Assembly (NCBI RefSeq): GCF_900078755.1
Contig: NZ_FKIH01000013.1
Strand: one strand, 5' to 3'
DNA: 64,000 nucleotides
Source: Ichthyocystis sparus
Lineage (GTDB): Bacteria > Pseudomonadota > Gammaproteobacteria > Burkholderiales > 2013Ark19i
Of the stretch, positions 9,344 through 19,003 are shown piece by piece. The position numbers and the translations under genes are program-made. The notes beneath the pieces were generated by a model, which worked only from the letters and a program-made list of their open reading frames with translations, was not told where the DNA came from and searched no databases. Numbering within the stretch: position 1 is the first letter of the stretch; each line of letters opens with the position of its first letter.

Positions 9344-10504
9344 ATGATGAAAAAAACCTTTTTAGCTAATGCTCTAGTATTGCTTGGCTCTATTATCTCA
9401 CCAACCTCCTTCGCTGGAGCTGTTTCTTCTAGCGATAACTTAGTTGGTTACATGAGTTTAGAAGATCCATTAGTAAGGCCCATAGGAATATCAGTAAAAT
9501 CAGATGGCACTATGATAGTTACAGCTGCAGGGGATCTGTTCCAGGAAAGCGATTCTGGACAAATTTGGACAGCATCTCCTGGTTCAACAAAATTTTATAA
9601 AAACGTGATATCGCCTGAAACACACGAAATAAACATACTTACTTCTAGTGCATATAGTGAATCTCATGACTCTCTGTACGTTTGCTCAATCCCAGCTCCT
9701 GAACTTGCTACCAACATAGCTCCTGCAGTCATAGAATTTAAGAAAAACGAAGCTGGTGAATATGTATGGACCTCTGTCATGAATTTTCAGGAAGGTACTT
9801 TACAGTGCTGTAAGGGAATTTCTATCATTGGCAATACCTTGTTTGCTCTTAATCCATTGTACTCTAGCCCCAAAACCCCGGCCCTATATGCAGCAGATCT
9901 AGCTGAACCCGAAAGCTCACGCAAGCTCGCTGTAATTCAAACTTATGGGGACCTTGGTTTCTCTGATGATGATACGTGGGACCAAAGCCCATTATCCATG
10001 GCCATTTCTGACATAACAACCTCTAAATCTCCACAAAAAGATAGTAACTATCATCTGTATTTGCTTGATGTAACTCATTCCAAAATTGACTCTGTAGTTT
10101 TTGGCAAGGGTAAAAACGTGGATGATATGGATCGTATTAGCATTGAACAAATGCCATTTGATGGTGACACTATCAAGAGCCCAACGGCTCTGGCTTCTCT
10201 AGATAACAAGAATTTCTTCATATCAGGGTCGATTGACGTTAGCAGATACAATGCTGTAAATCATGAGTTGGCTACCATATATAAGCTCACTTACAGGGAC
10301 AACAATCCAAGCCCCAAAATGTCTTTGCTTGGAGAGGAATACTCAACTATAGCTGAGATGATAATATCAAAAGACCGCTTTAATAAGGGAATAGGAAATT
10401 CCTTGTTCGCAACACTCGTTACTCAAGACAGTAAGGGTGTTTATAACGTTGCCGAATATAGAATAGACTCAAACGAAAAAACAAATCATGCCTCGTCCAA
10501 GTAG
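9344..10504 (+). CDS. Exported protein, family A member 2 (no lipobox)
   Basis: A 386-residue paralogue with the family blocks SGQIWTASPG, LYVCSIPAPE, AGEYVWTSVMNF, QCCKGISIIGNTLFALN and VIQTYGDLGFS. The open frame runs back to 9251, but AAAGGA at 9331-9336 sits seven bases before the ATG at 9344, which starts a normal signal peptide (MMKKTFLANALV, cleavage after SFA near residue 24). No Cys follows the cleavage site, so this member should be released into the periplasm or beyond and not lipid-anchored. The two family Cys are kept; the second is a Cys-Cys pair. It has its own terminator. Confidence 0.85.
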   Translation: MMKKTFLANALVLLGSIISPTSFAGAVSSSDNLVGYMSLEDPLVRPIGISVKSDGTMIVTAAGDLFQESDSGQIWTASPGSTKFYKNVISPETHEINILTSSAYSESHDSLYVCSIPAPELATNIAPAVIEFKKNEAGEYVWTSVMNFQEGTLQCCKGISIIGNTLFALNPLYSSPKTPALYAADLAEPESSRKLAVIQTYGDLGFSDDDTWDQSPLSMAISDITTSKSPQKDSNYHLYLLDVTHSKIDSVVFGKGKNVDDMDRISIEQMPFDGDTIKSPTALASLDNKNFFISGSIDVSRYNAVNHELATIYKLTYRDNNPSPKMSLLGEEYSTIAEMIISKDRFNKGIGNSLFATLVTQDSKGVYNVAEYRIDSNEKTNHASSK

Positions 10505-10530
10505 CTACTTATAGGTAGTTATAATTTAGT

Positions 10531-10557
10531 GAGCCCAACAACAAGTTGGGCTCTTTT
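10531..10557 (+). terminator. Rho-independent terminator after family A member 2
   Basis: A perfect 9-bp stem GAGCCCAAC/GTTGGGCTC with loop AACAA is followed by TTTT, 26 bases after the stop codon. Confidence 0.85.
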
Positions 10558-10668
10558 GTATCTCATGCAAGTGAAAAATTGCAAACAGAAAATTATTTAG
10601 TTAACTTAACTTATTAAATGAAAGTTGTTATCCTTCCCAACTGTTAGGTAGCAATGATTAACATAATC

Positions 10669-10680
10669 TTGGGGCCCCAA
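10669..10680 (+). promoter_or_regulatory. GC-rich palindrome immediately before the start codon
   Basis: TTGGGGCCCCAA is a perfect 12-bp palindrome ending one base before the ATG of family A member 3, in otherwise AT-rich DNA. It takes the place of the usual ribosome-binding site. It might hide or form the binding site, or be an operator; the sequence alone does not say which. Confidence 0.35.
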
Positions 10681-10681
10681 A

Positions 10682-11812
10682 ATGAAAAAGTCTCCTGCAA
10701 TTATGAGAATGTACGCGATTTTTTTTTCTACTCTAGTATTATACGGGAATGCATTTGCTAAGGAGAAGCTAAGTAATAGACTAATTCATCCCGAATTACC
10801 TGTAGGAGAAATTACAATAGATGACCCCAAAGCCGTGCCGTGGGATTTATCTTTTTCCAAAGAGTCTGGCCGTATAACTATAACGGGATTAGGGGATATC
10901 TCTTTGGCAGAAAAAAATGGGCAGATATGGGAAGCACAACCTGAGGAGGGAAGCACAAGTAGAATTTCGATAGAATCCAGTGAAGGCCAAGGGTATCTGT
11001 CACTTGGTTCTCACGTATATGACGAGGCATCAGGCAGGTTGTTCGTTTGCTCAAACAAGATGGAAACTGACAAGAAATCCTCCTCTGAAGTAGCGCCGTC
11101 CGTAGTTTCATTTCAGCTTTCTCCTGATGGTTCTTTCGTATGGGCTGGATCGACAAAATTTACGGACAAACCTGGGCAAATATGCGGTGGATTAGCAATT
11201 GTAAAGGGAGTTCTTTTTGCAATAAATAAATACGCCACAGACACGACATACCCTGCAGTATACGCAACAGACATAGGCAATACTAGCAAATTACCAGAAA
11301 CCATGCCAGTAGTACAAACTTACGGTGATATAGGTTATACCTCTGAACAAACAATAAAAAAATATGACCTAATTACAAGCGTTAGAGGAAAAAATCATCA
11401 ATCAGAAGATTCGTGGTCTGTTTACTTACTTGACTCTGCTCGTTTAAATATCATGGAGGTGTCTTTTAAGAAAGATGAAAAATCAGGTGTCATTGAGAGA
11501 TCAGGTGAAATTACTGAGTTACTCTTACCTAAAGACATGAGCCTTCCCATTACCTTTTACAATTATGATGATAGTAATTTCTTTGTAGCTGCAGAAATCA
11601 TAAATATCTACCTGATAAGATATAGCCCTGAGGGAGAGGCAACGATTATCTGGACAGCTAGCTCACCATCTCTAATAACAGGTATAACGGTGGGATCAGA
11701 AAAATCAAGTGAAGGAGAAGAACCTGTGCGTACGGTATACACTACTTCTCCTGTACTAGTTAAGGACAAATATGTGATAAGCAAGTTCTCATTCCCGACT
11801 ATAGATCTGTAG
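10682..11812 (+). CDS. Exported protein, family A member 3 (no lipobox)
   Basis: A 376-residue paralogue. The signal peptide ends at YGNAFA (residue 26) with no lipobox Cys, so it is predicted to be soluble after export. Family blocks are clear: DDPKAVPWDLSF, NGQIWEAQPE, LFVCSNKME, GSFVWAGSTKF, QICGGLAIVKGVLFAIN and VQTYGDIGYT. Both family Cys are present. The ATG at 10682 directly follows a 12-bp perfect palindrome, TTGGGGCCCCAA, in place of the AAAGGA seen before most members. I see no clear terminator after it. Confidence 0.85.
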   Translation: MKKSPAIMRMYAIFFSTLVLYGNAFAKEKLSNRLIHPELPVGEITIDDPKAVPWDLSFSKESGRITITGLGDISLAEKNGQIWEAQPEEGSTSRISIESSEGQGYLSLGSHVYDEASGRLFVCSNKMETDKKSSSEVAPSVVSFQLSPDGSFVWAGSTKFTDKPGQICGGLAIVKGVLFAINKYATDTTYPAVYATDIGNTSKLPETMPVVQTYGDIGYTSEQTIKKYDLITSVRGKNHQSEDSWSVYLLDSARLNIMEVSFKKDEKSGVIERSGEITELLLPKDMSLPITFYNYDDSNFFVAAEIINIYLIRYSPEGEATIIWTASSPSLITGITVGSEKSSEGEEPVRTVYTTSPVLVKDKYVISKFSFPTIDL

Positions 11813-12048
11813 GAGTTACTTTCCGTATTCTGCACCTAATGAATGGATATCATTTTTAGCGGTAAGGTAATCTAACATGGAATGCGATATTCATATATGA
11901 TAGGCATTTACCATGGTTATATACCCTCTTTACCAAGAGAAAGTAGCGCGTGACTATAGGATCCGCCTAAAAACTGATGTTAAGGGCAGTCGTAGACCTC
12001 GCAAAATTACAGCAAGGTACTTTAGAGGTGCAAACAAAGGATACATGT

Positions 12049-13308
12049 ATGAAAAAAACTCTTTCGATAACAGGTACTATCCTGAGTGCTTTAAGTGCCA
12101 TTATCATTTCTGGGTGTCTTAATAGCTCTGATACAGAAGGATTGAGAAGCTCATCCTCTATTTCTACTGGCGGCAATAACAACAACGCTGGCAATAACAA
12201 TAACGCTGGCAATAATAATAACGCTGGCAATAACAATAACGCTGGCAATAATAACTCTGGAAATAACAACAATAATGGTGGTATCGTTGCCCCTACCAGT
12301 AAAAAGGGATTAATTGGCTCTTTAGTTGTTCCTGATCCATCTGTTGTGCCTCAGGATATTATTTTCGAACAAGCATCAGATTCACTTATATTATCTGGTT
12401 CTGGAGACCCAACTCTAGAAAGAGGACAAGTATGGGAATCTAAGGACGACGGTACGAACACCTTTAGCAACGTTCCTCTAACAATCACTGCTGCTCAAAC
12501 GTTCCTTAGAGGCTATGGAATTGCATACGACATGGCTAATCAAAGACTTTTTGTGTGCTCTAACCCAGCCAATCGCATGAGCTCAGTCATACCTTCTGTT
12601 GTAGTATTTGATAGTGATTCTCAAGGTAATTTTGTATGGCATGCTGCCATAAATTTCGAATCCAAAGATCACGAATTTTGTGACAAGCTCTCTATAGTTC
12701 ATAGATACCTATTTGTCACAAATAAATATGCTGATGACAGTACATATGCGGCTGTATACTCTTTGAATGTAGACGACCCTCTACCAGCAACTCTAGGTGT
12801 ATCACTAAAATATAGTGATTTAGGTTATACACCAAATGATCAAATGACAAGTAAGGAGCTCTTAACAGGATCGCAGCCTAAGTCTGTACAGGAAAACGGT
12901 TGGGGTTTATTTTTCTTAAATTTAGATAAGAAGCAAATTGTGGGAGTTGATTTCTTAATACCACAAGTTGCAGGACCGCTAGTTCCAGATGTTGCAAATA
13001 TAAAAACTATGAATCTGCCTACTGATATTAACTACCCAAGAGTATTCTTAAACTATAACGATTTTACTTTCTTCGTTGCAGGTAGCTCAGCAATACATTC
13101 CGTAGTTTACTCTGCACAAGGGGGGATAGCTTCCAACAAAATATTTGCAAACTTGACTGGATATCAGCAAAGTATTACTGGAATGACTTATGGCATTGAC
13201 AGATTCCAACAAACCTCGCTCCCGGTTTTCTTCACTACTAGCGCTACTACCGTGTCGGGTGACCAATTTTTGGTGGACGAATTTGCCTTCGATCCAGCAG
13301 ACTTCTAA
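12049..13308 (+). CDS. Exported lipoprotein with Asn-rich linker, family A member 4
   Basis: A 419-residue paralogue. The frame is open from 11977, but the ATG at 12049 starts a proper lipoprotein signal (MKKTLSITGTIL, lipobox IISGC, Cys23) with an AAAGG upstream. After a Ser-rich stretch, a tandem repeat of Gly-Asn-Asn-Asn-Asn-Ala forms a flexible tether of about 35 residues found in no other member. The family blocks follow: PSVVPQDIIF, RGQVWESK, LFVCSNPAN, GNFVWHAAINF, EFCDKLSIVHRYLFVTN, KYSDLGYT. The tether would hold the folded domain away from the membrane. A strong terminator follows. Confidence 0.87.
   Translation: MKKTLSITGTILSALSAIIISGCLNSSDTEGLRSSSSISTGGNNNNAGNNNNAGNNNNAGNNNNAGNNNSGNNNNNGGIVAPTSKKGLIGSLVVPDPSVVPQDIIFEQASDSLILSGSGDPTLERGQVWESKDDGTNTFSNVPLTITAAQTFLRGYGIAYDMANQRLFVCSNPANRMSSVIPSVVVFDSDSQGNFVWHAAINFESKDHEFCDKLSIVHRYLFVTNKYADDSTYAAVYSLNVDDPLPATLGVSLKYSDLGYTPNDQMTSKELLTGSQPKSVQENGWGLFFLNLDKKQIVGVDFLIPQVAGPLVPDVANIKTMNLPTDINYPRVFLNYNDFTFFVAGSSAIHSVVYSAQGGIASNKIFANLTGYQQSITGMTYGIDRFQQTSLPVFFTTSATTVSGDQFLVDEFAFDPADF
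12172..12285 (+). repeat. 18-bp in-frame tandem repeat (GNNNNA units)
   Basis: Four near-identical 18-base units of the type GGCAATAACAATAACGCT are followed by a shortened 15-base unit and a degenerate unit. Differences are mostly silent (AAT/AAC). Because 18 is a multiple of 3, copy-number changes would lengthen or shorten the linker without breaking the frame. Confidence 0.9.
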
Positions 13309-13330
13309 TCTGATCGACATTAGATATAAC

Positions 13331-13367
13331 AAAAGGCTCAATTCTCGCATAGTTGAGCCTTTTTTTT
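13331..13367 (+). terminator. Rho-independent terminator after family A member 4
   Basis: AAAAGGCTCAA and TTGAGCCTTTT form an 11-bp stem, with an 11-base loop, running into a T-tract. It starts 23 bases after the stop codon. Confidence 0.9.
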
Positions 13368-14269
13368 GGCCCAATTTTGTGAAATAATAAATCGTCCTGT
13401 ATATAAAAAAGAGGGCACACCAAAAAAAACAGTAATTCTCAGCATATCTATATTTGCTAATTTTAAAAATTAGTAATTAAATAAAAATATTGCTATTTAC
13501 CGTTTCTTCGTACGTGTCACACTCTGCATACAAAAAACCTTCGTACAATATCACTAAATCAATCAATACCCCCCCCCCCCTCAATATTGTAAGTAACTTA
13601 CACCATACTAACTAAATATTTTAAAGTAAAAGTCGTATGAACATCAATAACGCCAAATACAATAGTTATTTTCAAGAAAATTGTGATCTCTGAAGAATAA
13701 TTCTATAATCTGCTGTTACCTCTGAAATGACTCAGGAAAGATCATCAATTAGCACTTTCAAGAACAATCTCATTGCTTATGCCAACACCTGTCACGATAA
13801 TAGGTAATTTTTGCTTGCAGTTTACTACTATCAGATGTGGAAGGTAGTTAATTCAAATTTACTGATAAAGCGAATACAACCTCTTTTTCTATATCAGAAC
13901 TTACTTAAACTATGCAATACCTAGATAATACTTACATAAAAGCGGATACTAAGAAGAATGTACTGATAATTATTAGTGATGTCATTTCTAACATGGAAAA
14001 TGTTTCATTGAACAATAAAACAAATGGTACTACGTCAAGCAACATGACAAAAATTGTAAAATAATTTATCAAAAAATTAGTAGAATGTATTTCTAGCTTT
14101 AACTATAGTAGAAACAACAAATGTTTTGTCGTAGTGAAGGTACTGCAAATAATATATCTTAATGTAGTAAATAACACCACCTGTATACTGGAAAGTACCA
14201 CATTGCCATACACAACAACAAGAGAAACAACAACATCACTTCTATAAATAACATCAGATAACTATTTCA
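13368..14269. other. Non-coding stretch with a C12 run and probable gene relic
   Basis: No credible gene is seen. It contains a run of 12 C at 13569-13580, striking in such AT-rich DNA. From about 13900 on, short frames recall the Thr/Asn/Cys-rich repeats of the membrane protein encoded at 15608, for example NNTTCILESTTLPYTTT around 14170-14220, but they are broken by stops. Confidence 0.5.
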
Positions 14270-14554
14270 ATGCAACAACAGTCGATAACAACAACAAACA
14301 TAAGCAGTACAACAGCAGGAGATATAAAAGGCTATACTTCTGTAATTACTAACTTAACAATCATTGAACCCACTAATGTTAGTGGCAAAAAATCATGTGC
14401 ATTTATTAAGGCAGCAGTAGCAGTAATATTATTTATTTTAGCTTTATCATATGCTGTGTCGAAACAAATTAAACAGCAAAGAGAAAGTAGATCATCAAAT
14501 AATAAAAATGACAATAACTCAATTAGACTTGTTAATATAAACATCAATGATTAG
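14270..14554 (+). pseudogene. Probable 3' relic of a Thr-rich membrane protein gene
   Basis: A 94-residue frame starts with a Thr/Ser-rich stretch (QQQSITTTNISSTT), has one membrane helix (about residues 45-63) and ends in a basic, Asn-rich tail. The helix-tail junction, LALSYAVSKQIKQQR, resembles the end of the 524-residue protein encoded at 15608 (ATLVLAISKLINRRR). The sequence before it looks like a decayed version of that protein's repeat region. I therefore read it as the surviving 3' end of a broken paralogue. It could also be a working small membrane protein. Confidence 0.45.
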
Positions 14555-15607
14555 TGAGTAATCATTGATTTCAATAGTGGACCTATAATATGCAAAACTA
14601 CGCTCTCGTCTAATATTAGGAGAAGATTTTTCATAGCTACTACTCTAATTAGCAATACAGTAATAATTGTATGATTACACCCTATGTCGTATATATACAT
14701 GTTAAGTTACTAGTATATGCACAAACATTATACTTGCTTTAAAAATTTACCGCACCATAATTAAAATTACAAAATAATAGATATACAGTTATAACTTATC
14801 ATCAAATATATTACATTCTTGTACAATAGTCATAACTTAATGCATTATTATTAATTATAAGAATACTAGAACAAAATATTGTATCATCCATACAATTGGT
14901 AAGCCTTGAAATAAACTGCCGCATGCCTTGCCCTGATAATCCATTTCACACATACAATTACAAATATGTAAAACTTATAAAAATAAAGTGAAAATGAAGT
15001 TAGTATCCGAACAGGCGAAAGAACAGGACAAAACAATTTTGTGCTAGCAGATGCTATACACCCTACAAATACTACCTTCCACTAAAAATAAATTTAATAA
15101 CAATATGATATATATGGCTAAATAATATAATTATAGTTCCTAACATAAAAATAATGAATACTAGTACACTGCCAATCCTCCCTCTGGTACGTTGCCGATA
15201 TGGCAGAACAGGTGTTACTGCATTCGCAATAATTATAATACCTGGACATCAGGGATTGCCTGTACTGTACTGTTTACGCAGTCCTAGGTGGAGGTATGGT
15301 CATGAATTTCTGGCGCAGCTGAGTACATCTTTGTTGTGCCAAAATATGTGAATGTACTTCGTTTTGTAGTTTGTTTTACTACACTACTTAAGTTATTTCT
15401 GAGGTTGTGAGGTTGTATGGGGTGACATGCTGTAGCATGTGGTAAATGTCTATGGTAATTTGCAATAGCTTTCTTCAGTTGCAATATGTACGTTACTTTG
15501 TTTGCAACATCTTGGCCATAAAACGCTTTGTACAGGACATAGGTCCTGGTTCACGTTCCCAAAACAGGGTTTTGTAGCTGATAAAGTTTTTATAAGGAAG
15601 TAAAAAA
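14555..15607. other. AT-rich non-coding stretch
   Basis: About 1 kb with only short frames that lack coding character. I see no RNA gene or clear promoter. It precedes the 524-residue repeat protein and probably holds that gene's promoter. Confidence 0.4.
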
Positions 15608-17182
15608 GTGCACATTAGACCAAAATTAGAAGGTATGTTGCCTGAAAAAACCACCCAAAGAAGAAAAAGCAGCACCTTGAAAGGTTTGACACATACCCAA
15701 CAAAGATCCAACATAGTTCACCATACTTCAATACTACACGTAGCAGGTGGGACACTGCGCCGGTGTTCAATGGTATCTTATGCCTACACCATGGGATCCT
15801 TGTTTAATCTAATACATGTGGCACATGGATCAACGATTAACGTATCTACATACAATGATTTCCTAACGAATGGAATGCCAGTTGTTCGTGATATTTTGAG
15901 TAAGTGCGGTAATATTAGCAATGGAAATCCTTATGTAAGAGTACTGTTTTCAAAGATTCACAGAGCAACCAGAACTCTTGGGACTAAGGTTGGTAGGTAT
16001 AAAAGCGGTAATGATGGAGTTGATCTCGGTGGATCAATGCTACAATTAAAGGACTCTGTACGTAAATGTTTCCAAGGTGGAAAACCATGCAATACTCGAG
16101 CTCTGTCCGACGCTCTAGAATATGCTAATTCTGTAATGGAAATGCTAACCCAAACTACGTTTACAACTTCCGCACCGTGCTATAATGTCTTCCCTCCCAA
16201 AAGCTTTTCTCAAAAAGATCTGGGGGAATGTATAAATAAACTTTCGAGAATGCTTGTAGATAAATACAATTCTCCCGAGATGTCTTACAGCGTATCTATC
16301 ATGGTAGGCAATGCCATAGAAGAGCTTGGAGGTACTAACTTATACGGAACAAATTTTGGCATTAATTTGGCTGGATCTATGGCAGAATTTAGGCATCTTT
16401 CATTAAAATGTGTGGAAAACAATAACTGCAATATAACACTAATAAATTCAACTCTTAGCTATATCAATGATTTGGTATGTAGTTTACCAACTACAACGTC
16501 AGTACCGACTACAACTGCCATCCCATGCACTCACGTGTTTCGTCCCGAAGATTTGTCATACGATCATGTAAGAAAATTTGTAGGTGAATTTTTAGGATCT
16601 CTTGTGCGTACACACGACTCCAGCGAAATGACTTCTAATATATCATCCATCATAGGTGATACTATAGAAAAACTTGGAGGCACCAACTGGTACGGAGAAA
16701 ATTTTGGTATTAATTTGGTTGGATCAGTAGCAGACTTTAGGGGGCGAGCACTAGAATGTGCAAGAAATAGTAACTGCAACATGACATTGGTAAGCTCAAC
16801 ACTAAATCATATTAATTCTTTGATATGCAACCAACCAGCCACAACGGATACACCAACAACATCAGTTATCGATAATATAACTGCCATGTATGAAAATACA
16901 TCATATTCTGATACTACGATAAACACTTTATCATCATTTGTCTCTGAAACTGCAAGCGCAAACTCTACCTACTCACTAACAACTGACAATCCGTATTTTA
17001 TTGAAGAAGAAAATTGGATCACCAGCAATAATGGAATTTATACCTTAATACTATGCATATCTGCTATGATGTTTTTGGCAACATTGGTGCTTGCAATATC
17101 GAAATTAATTAACCGACGCAGAGGCAAATTAGATATTAAATCATCAACAGAAAACAACGCATCGCTAGAAACACAACTATAG
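15608..17182 (+). CDS. Three-repeat, Thr-rich membrane protein of unknown function
   Basis: A 524-residue protein from a GTG at 15608 with an AGGAAG about eight bases upstream. Three related domains of about 105-115 residues follow one another. Domains 2 and 3 are closest (blocks PEMSYSVSIMVGNAIEELGGTN and SEMTSNISSIIGDTIEKLGGTN, then NFGINL, then a Cys-x5-Cys pair). Each ends in a Thr/Pro-rich linker such as PTTTSVPTTTAIPC, like a mucin-type spacer. A Ser/Thr stalk leads to a membrane helix near residues 476-499 and a basic tail. The predicted form is an outside-facing stalked protein held by one C-terminal helix. A signal peptide is not obvious; the stretch MVSYAYTMGSLFNLIHVAHG could be a weak one. 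I do not recognise the family. Confidence 0.7.
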   Translation: MHIRPKLEGMLPEKTTQRRKSSTLKGLTHTQQRSNIVHHTSILHVAGGTLRRCSMVSYAYTMGSLFNLIHVAHGSTINVSTYNDFLTNGMPVVRDILSKCGNISNGNPYVRVLFSKIHRATRTLGTKVGRYKSGNDGVDLGGSMLQLKDSVRKCFQGGKPCNTRALSDALEYANSVMEMLTQTTFTTSAPCYNVFPPKSFSQKDLGECINKLSRMLVDKYNSPEMSYSVSIMVGNAIEELGGTNLYGTNFGINLAGSMAEFRHLSLKCVENNNCNITLINSTLSYINDLVCSLPTTTSVPTTTAIPCTHVFRPEDLSYDHVRKFVGEFLGSLVRTHDSSEMTSNISSIIGDTIEKLGGTNWYGENFGINLVGSVADFRGRALECARNSNCNMTLVSSTLNHINSLICNQPATTDTPTTSVIDNITAMYENTSYSDTTINTLSSFVSETASANSTYSLTTDNPYFIEEENWITSNNGIYTLILCISAMMFLATLVLAISKLINRRRGKLDIKSSTENNASLETQL

Positions 17183-18032
17183 GGAAAAAACGTTTTATTG
17201 TAGAGTTGCTACAACTGCTGCTATCTTTGTACATCTTGCTACTCACAAATTGAGAAGGAGCAAAATGTATTATTAGCTAAGGAATAAGGATACCACCCCG
17301 CCCTACTCCACTATCCTTTATTATTCTACGTAAATCGCAACATTGTATTTACATATATACAAGTTGCAATGTACAGCATTCTTTGTAAGAATAAATATTA
17401 CTGCCCTGCAACTTAATACTAATTAGTGCACTTGCTATATTAAGTATATATGAAGTAGCATGCCAACTGCGCTTGCTTCTTTAATTGTAGACTTAGCTTT
17501 TGTTTATTGTTTTCATAGTTAGTATCATATATACAATGCCATAGTTTTAATACATGCGTAAAATACAGTGCATGGTATTGCTTAAGAAAGGTGGCACAGC
17601 AGCACAGTATCATGAAAGAAACACATATTTGTTGCTCCATTAGCGCTATTTTCGTGTATTAAAAATAAGTGAGTCTTCAGATGGTAGTAATGTCATGCAA
17701 ACAACATTCTTACCGTTGCCGCATAACTTGCTTTCTATAAAAAAGAGAAATAGAATCAATTTCTCTTTGCTTTCCAGATGAAAATACGCATAGAGCACTA
17801 TCTTTATAAAGGAGCAGTTATTTTCGTAACTACTGAGGACAATTCTGAACTTGAGAAAAGTAAGGTTTAAATGGCATCAATGATGGAGAACTAATTTGGT
17901 GCCCATATAATTTCAGGCGCCACAGCCACATATGTTAATTTTCCCGACCATGCTTATGAACAGGGATAATTCTATATTGTACGTATGCGTAAATCTAAAG
18001 CTCGAGCATAAAAACTTGAAATATGCATTTTA
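17183..18032. other. AT-rich non-coding stretch
   Basis: No credible gene. It contains one clean inverted repeat at 17742-17768. Otherwise nothing can be supported. Confidence 0.4.
17742..17768. repeat. Perfect 10-bp inverted repeat
   Basis: AAAGAGAAAT and ATTTCTCTTT are separated by seven bases. No T-tract follows on either strand, so it is not a typical terminator. It may be an operator or chance in AT-rich DNA. Confidence 0.35.
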
Positions 18033-18261
18033 ACACTTATTGTTAATGGCTATTAACAATATGATAATAAACATTAAGTCCAAGATTGTACAAACCCCAA
18101 ATCAATTTGGCGTATGGATATTATCATCAATAACCAAGCAAATTATTGGCATGAAGTTCAGTGCTACCCCAAGATCATGTGAGTTGTACTCATCAAGATT
18201 TGGCAACCAGGGTGCCTTAAATGCTGTATACGGATGGTCACTCTTTCTTCACATTAAGTAA
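18033..18261 (+). pseudogene. Decayed fragment of a family A gene
   Basis: The reading frame around 18070-18160 (INIKSKIVQTPNQFGVWIL, then KQIIGMKF) matches the middle of family A proteins (TDIKPKVEQTAGQFGMWLL, KKIIGIEF). The bases just before it recall the TTAACGGCTAT segment that lies further upstream in intact copies, and those just after recall the CAACCAGG-GGC segment. Everything between and around these islands is deleted or scrambled. It is a remnant, not a gene. Confidence 0.75.
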
Positions 18262-19003
18262 TCGATATTAGGCGCACGATCTAATACCTTGTTCCTTTAT
18301 GGGTTTTTCTGCTTACCTCCTCCTTCAAAAAATAAATATTCAAGCTACTAAATACGCTTCTAATCTAGATGCTTAATAGTATATATATATGGGTACATGA
18401 GTAGCATGATAAGTTAGTAATTTGGTTTTTTTACAGATAATTTATCTCATCTACTTAATTATATTGGGCTTTTTATTCTTAGCCCAAAACAAAGTATAAT
18501 GCAAATGATATTATAGCAGTACATACTGTCAAATGAGAGCAAGGAAATACCTATATGGAAAAAGCGTTGTATGTACGATTACTTTGACATATTTGTAAAA
18601 AATGTGCTGGGAGTATAATTTCTGCAGATACATGAACTATTGTAATTAATTATGTATATCTCATATGATAGTACGGTTATTTATGAAACCATAATATGCT
18701 CCGTATTATTGTACGCAGTAATGTAATCATATGAGAAAATCGTACTAACAGTAAGCTGTGAAAAAATAATGGGACAAAAAGTACCATATGTCGTATACAT
18801 GTTTAACCATATATAAACTAATTTACGAGAGTGCACTTACTGATAATGCAATATAGGGATCTTTGAAACTGTCTCTCATACTTTGCTATGAGTCATAGGA
18901 GCATCATAGGAACCTTTTAGATATATGCATACATAGCAAAGACTGGATGTATTGAGTAGTTAAGACCATAGTTTTCATTTTTATCAAAAGGAACAGCTGT
19001 ACT
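18262..19003. other. Non-coding stretch before family A member 5
   Basis: AT-rich, with no credible gene. A hairpin at 18464-18487 (TTGGGCT/AGCCCAA) lacks a T-tract and might be the decayed terminator of the preceding relic. Confidence 0.35.

Noticed and set aside
11967..12272. Minus-strand frame with LLLPALLLLPALL repeats
   Set aside because: It is the antisense of the Gly-Asn repeat of family A member 4, which makes a false hydrophobic repeat.
12172..12285. Possible CRISPR-like array
   Set aside because: The units are contiguous with no spacers and encode a Gly-Asn linker in frame.
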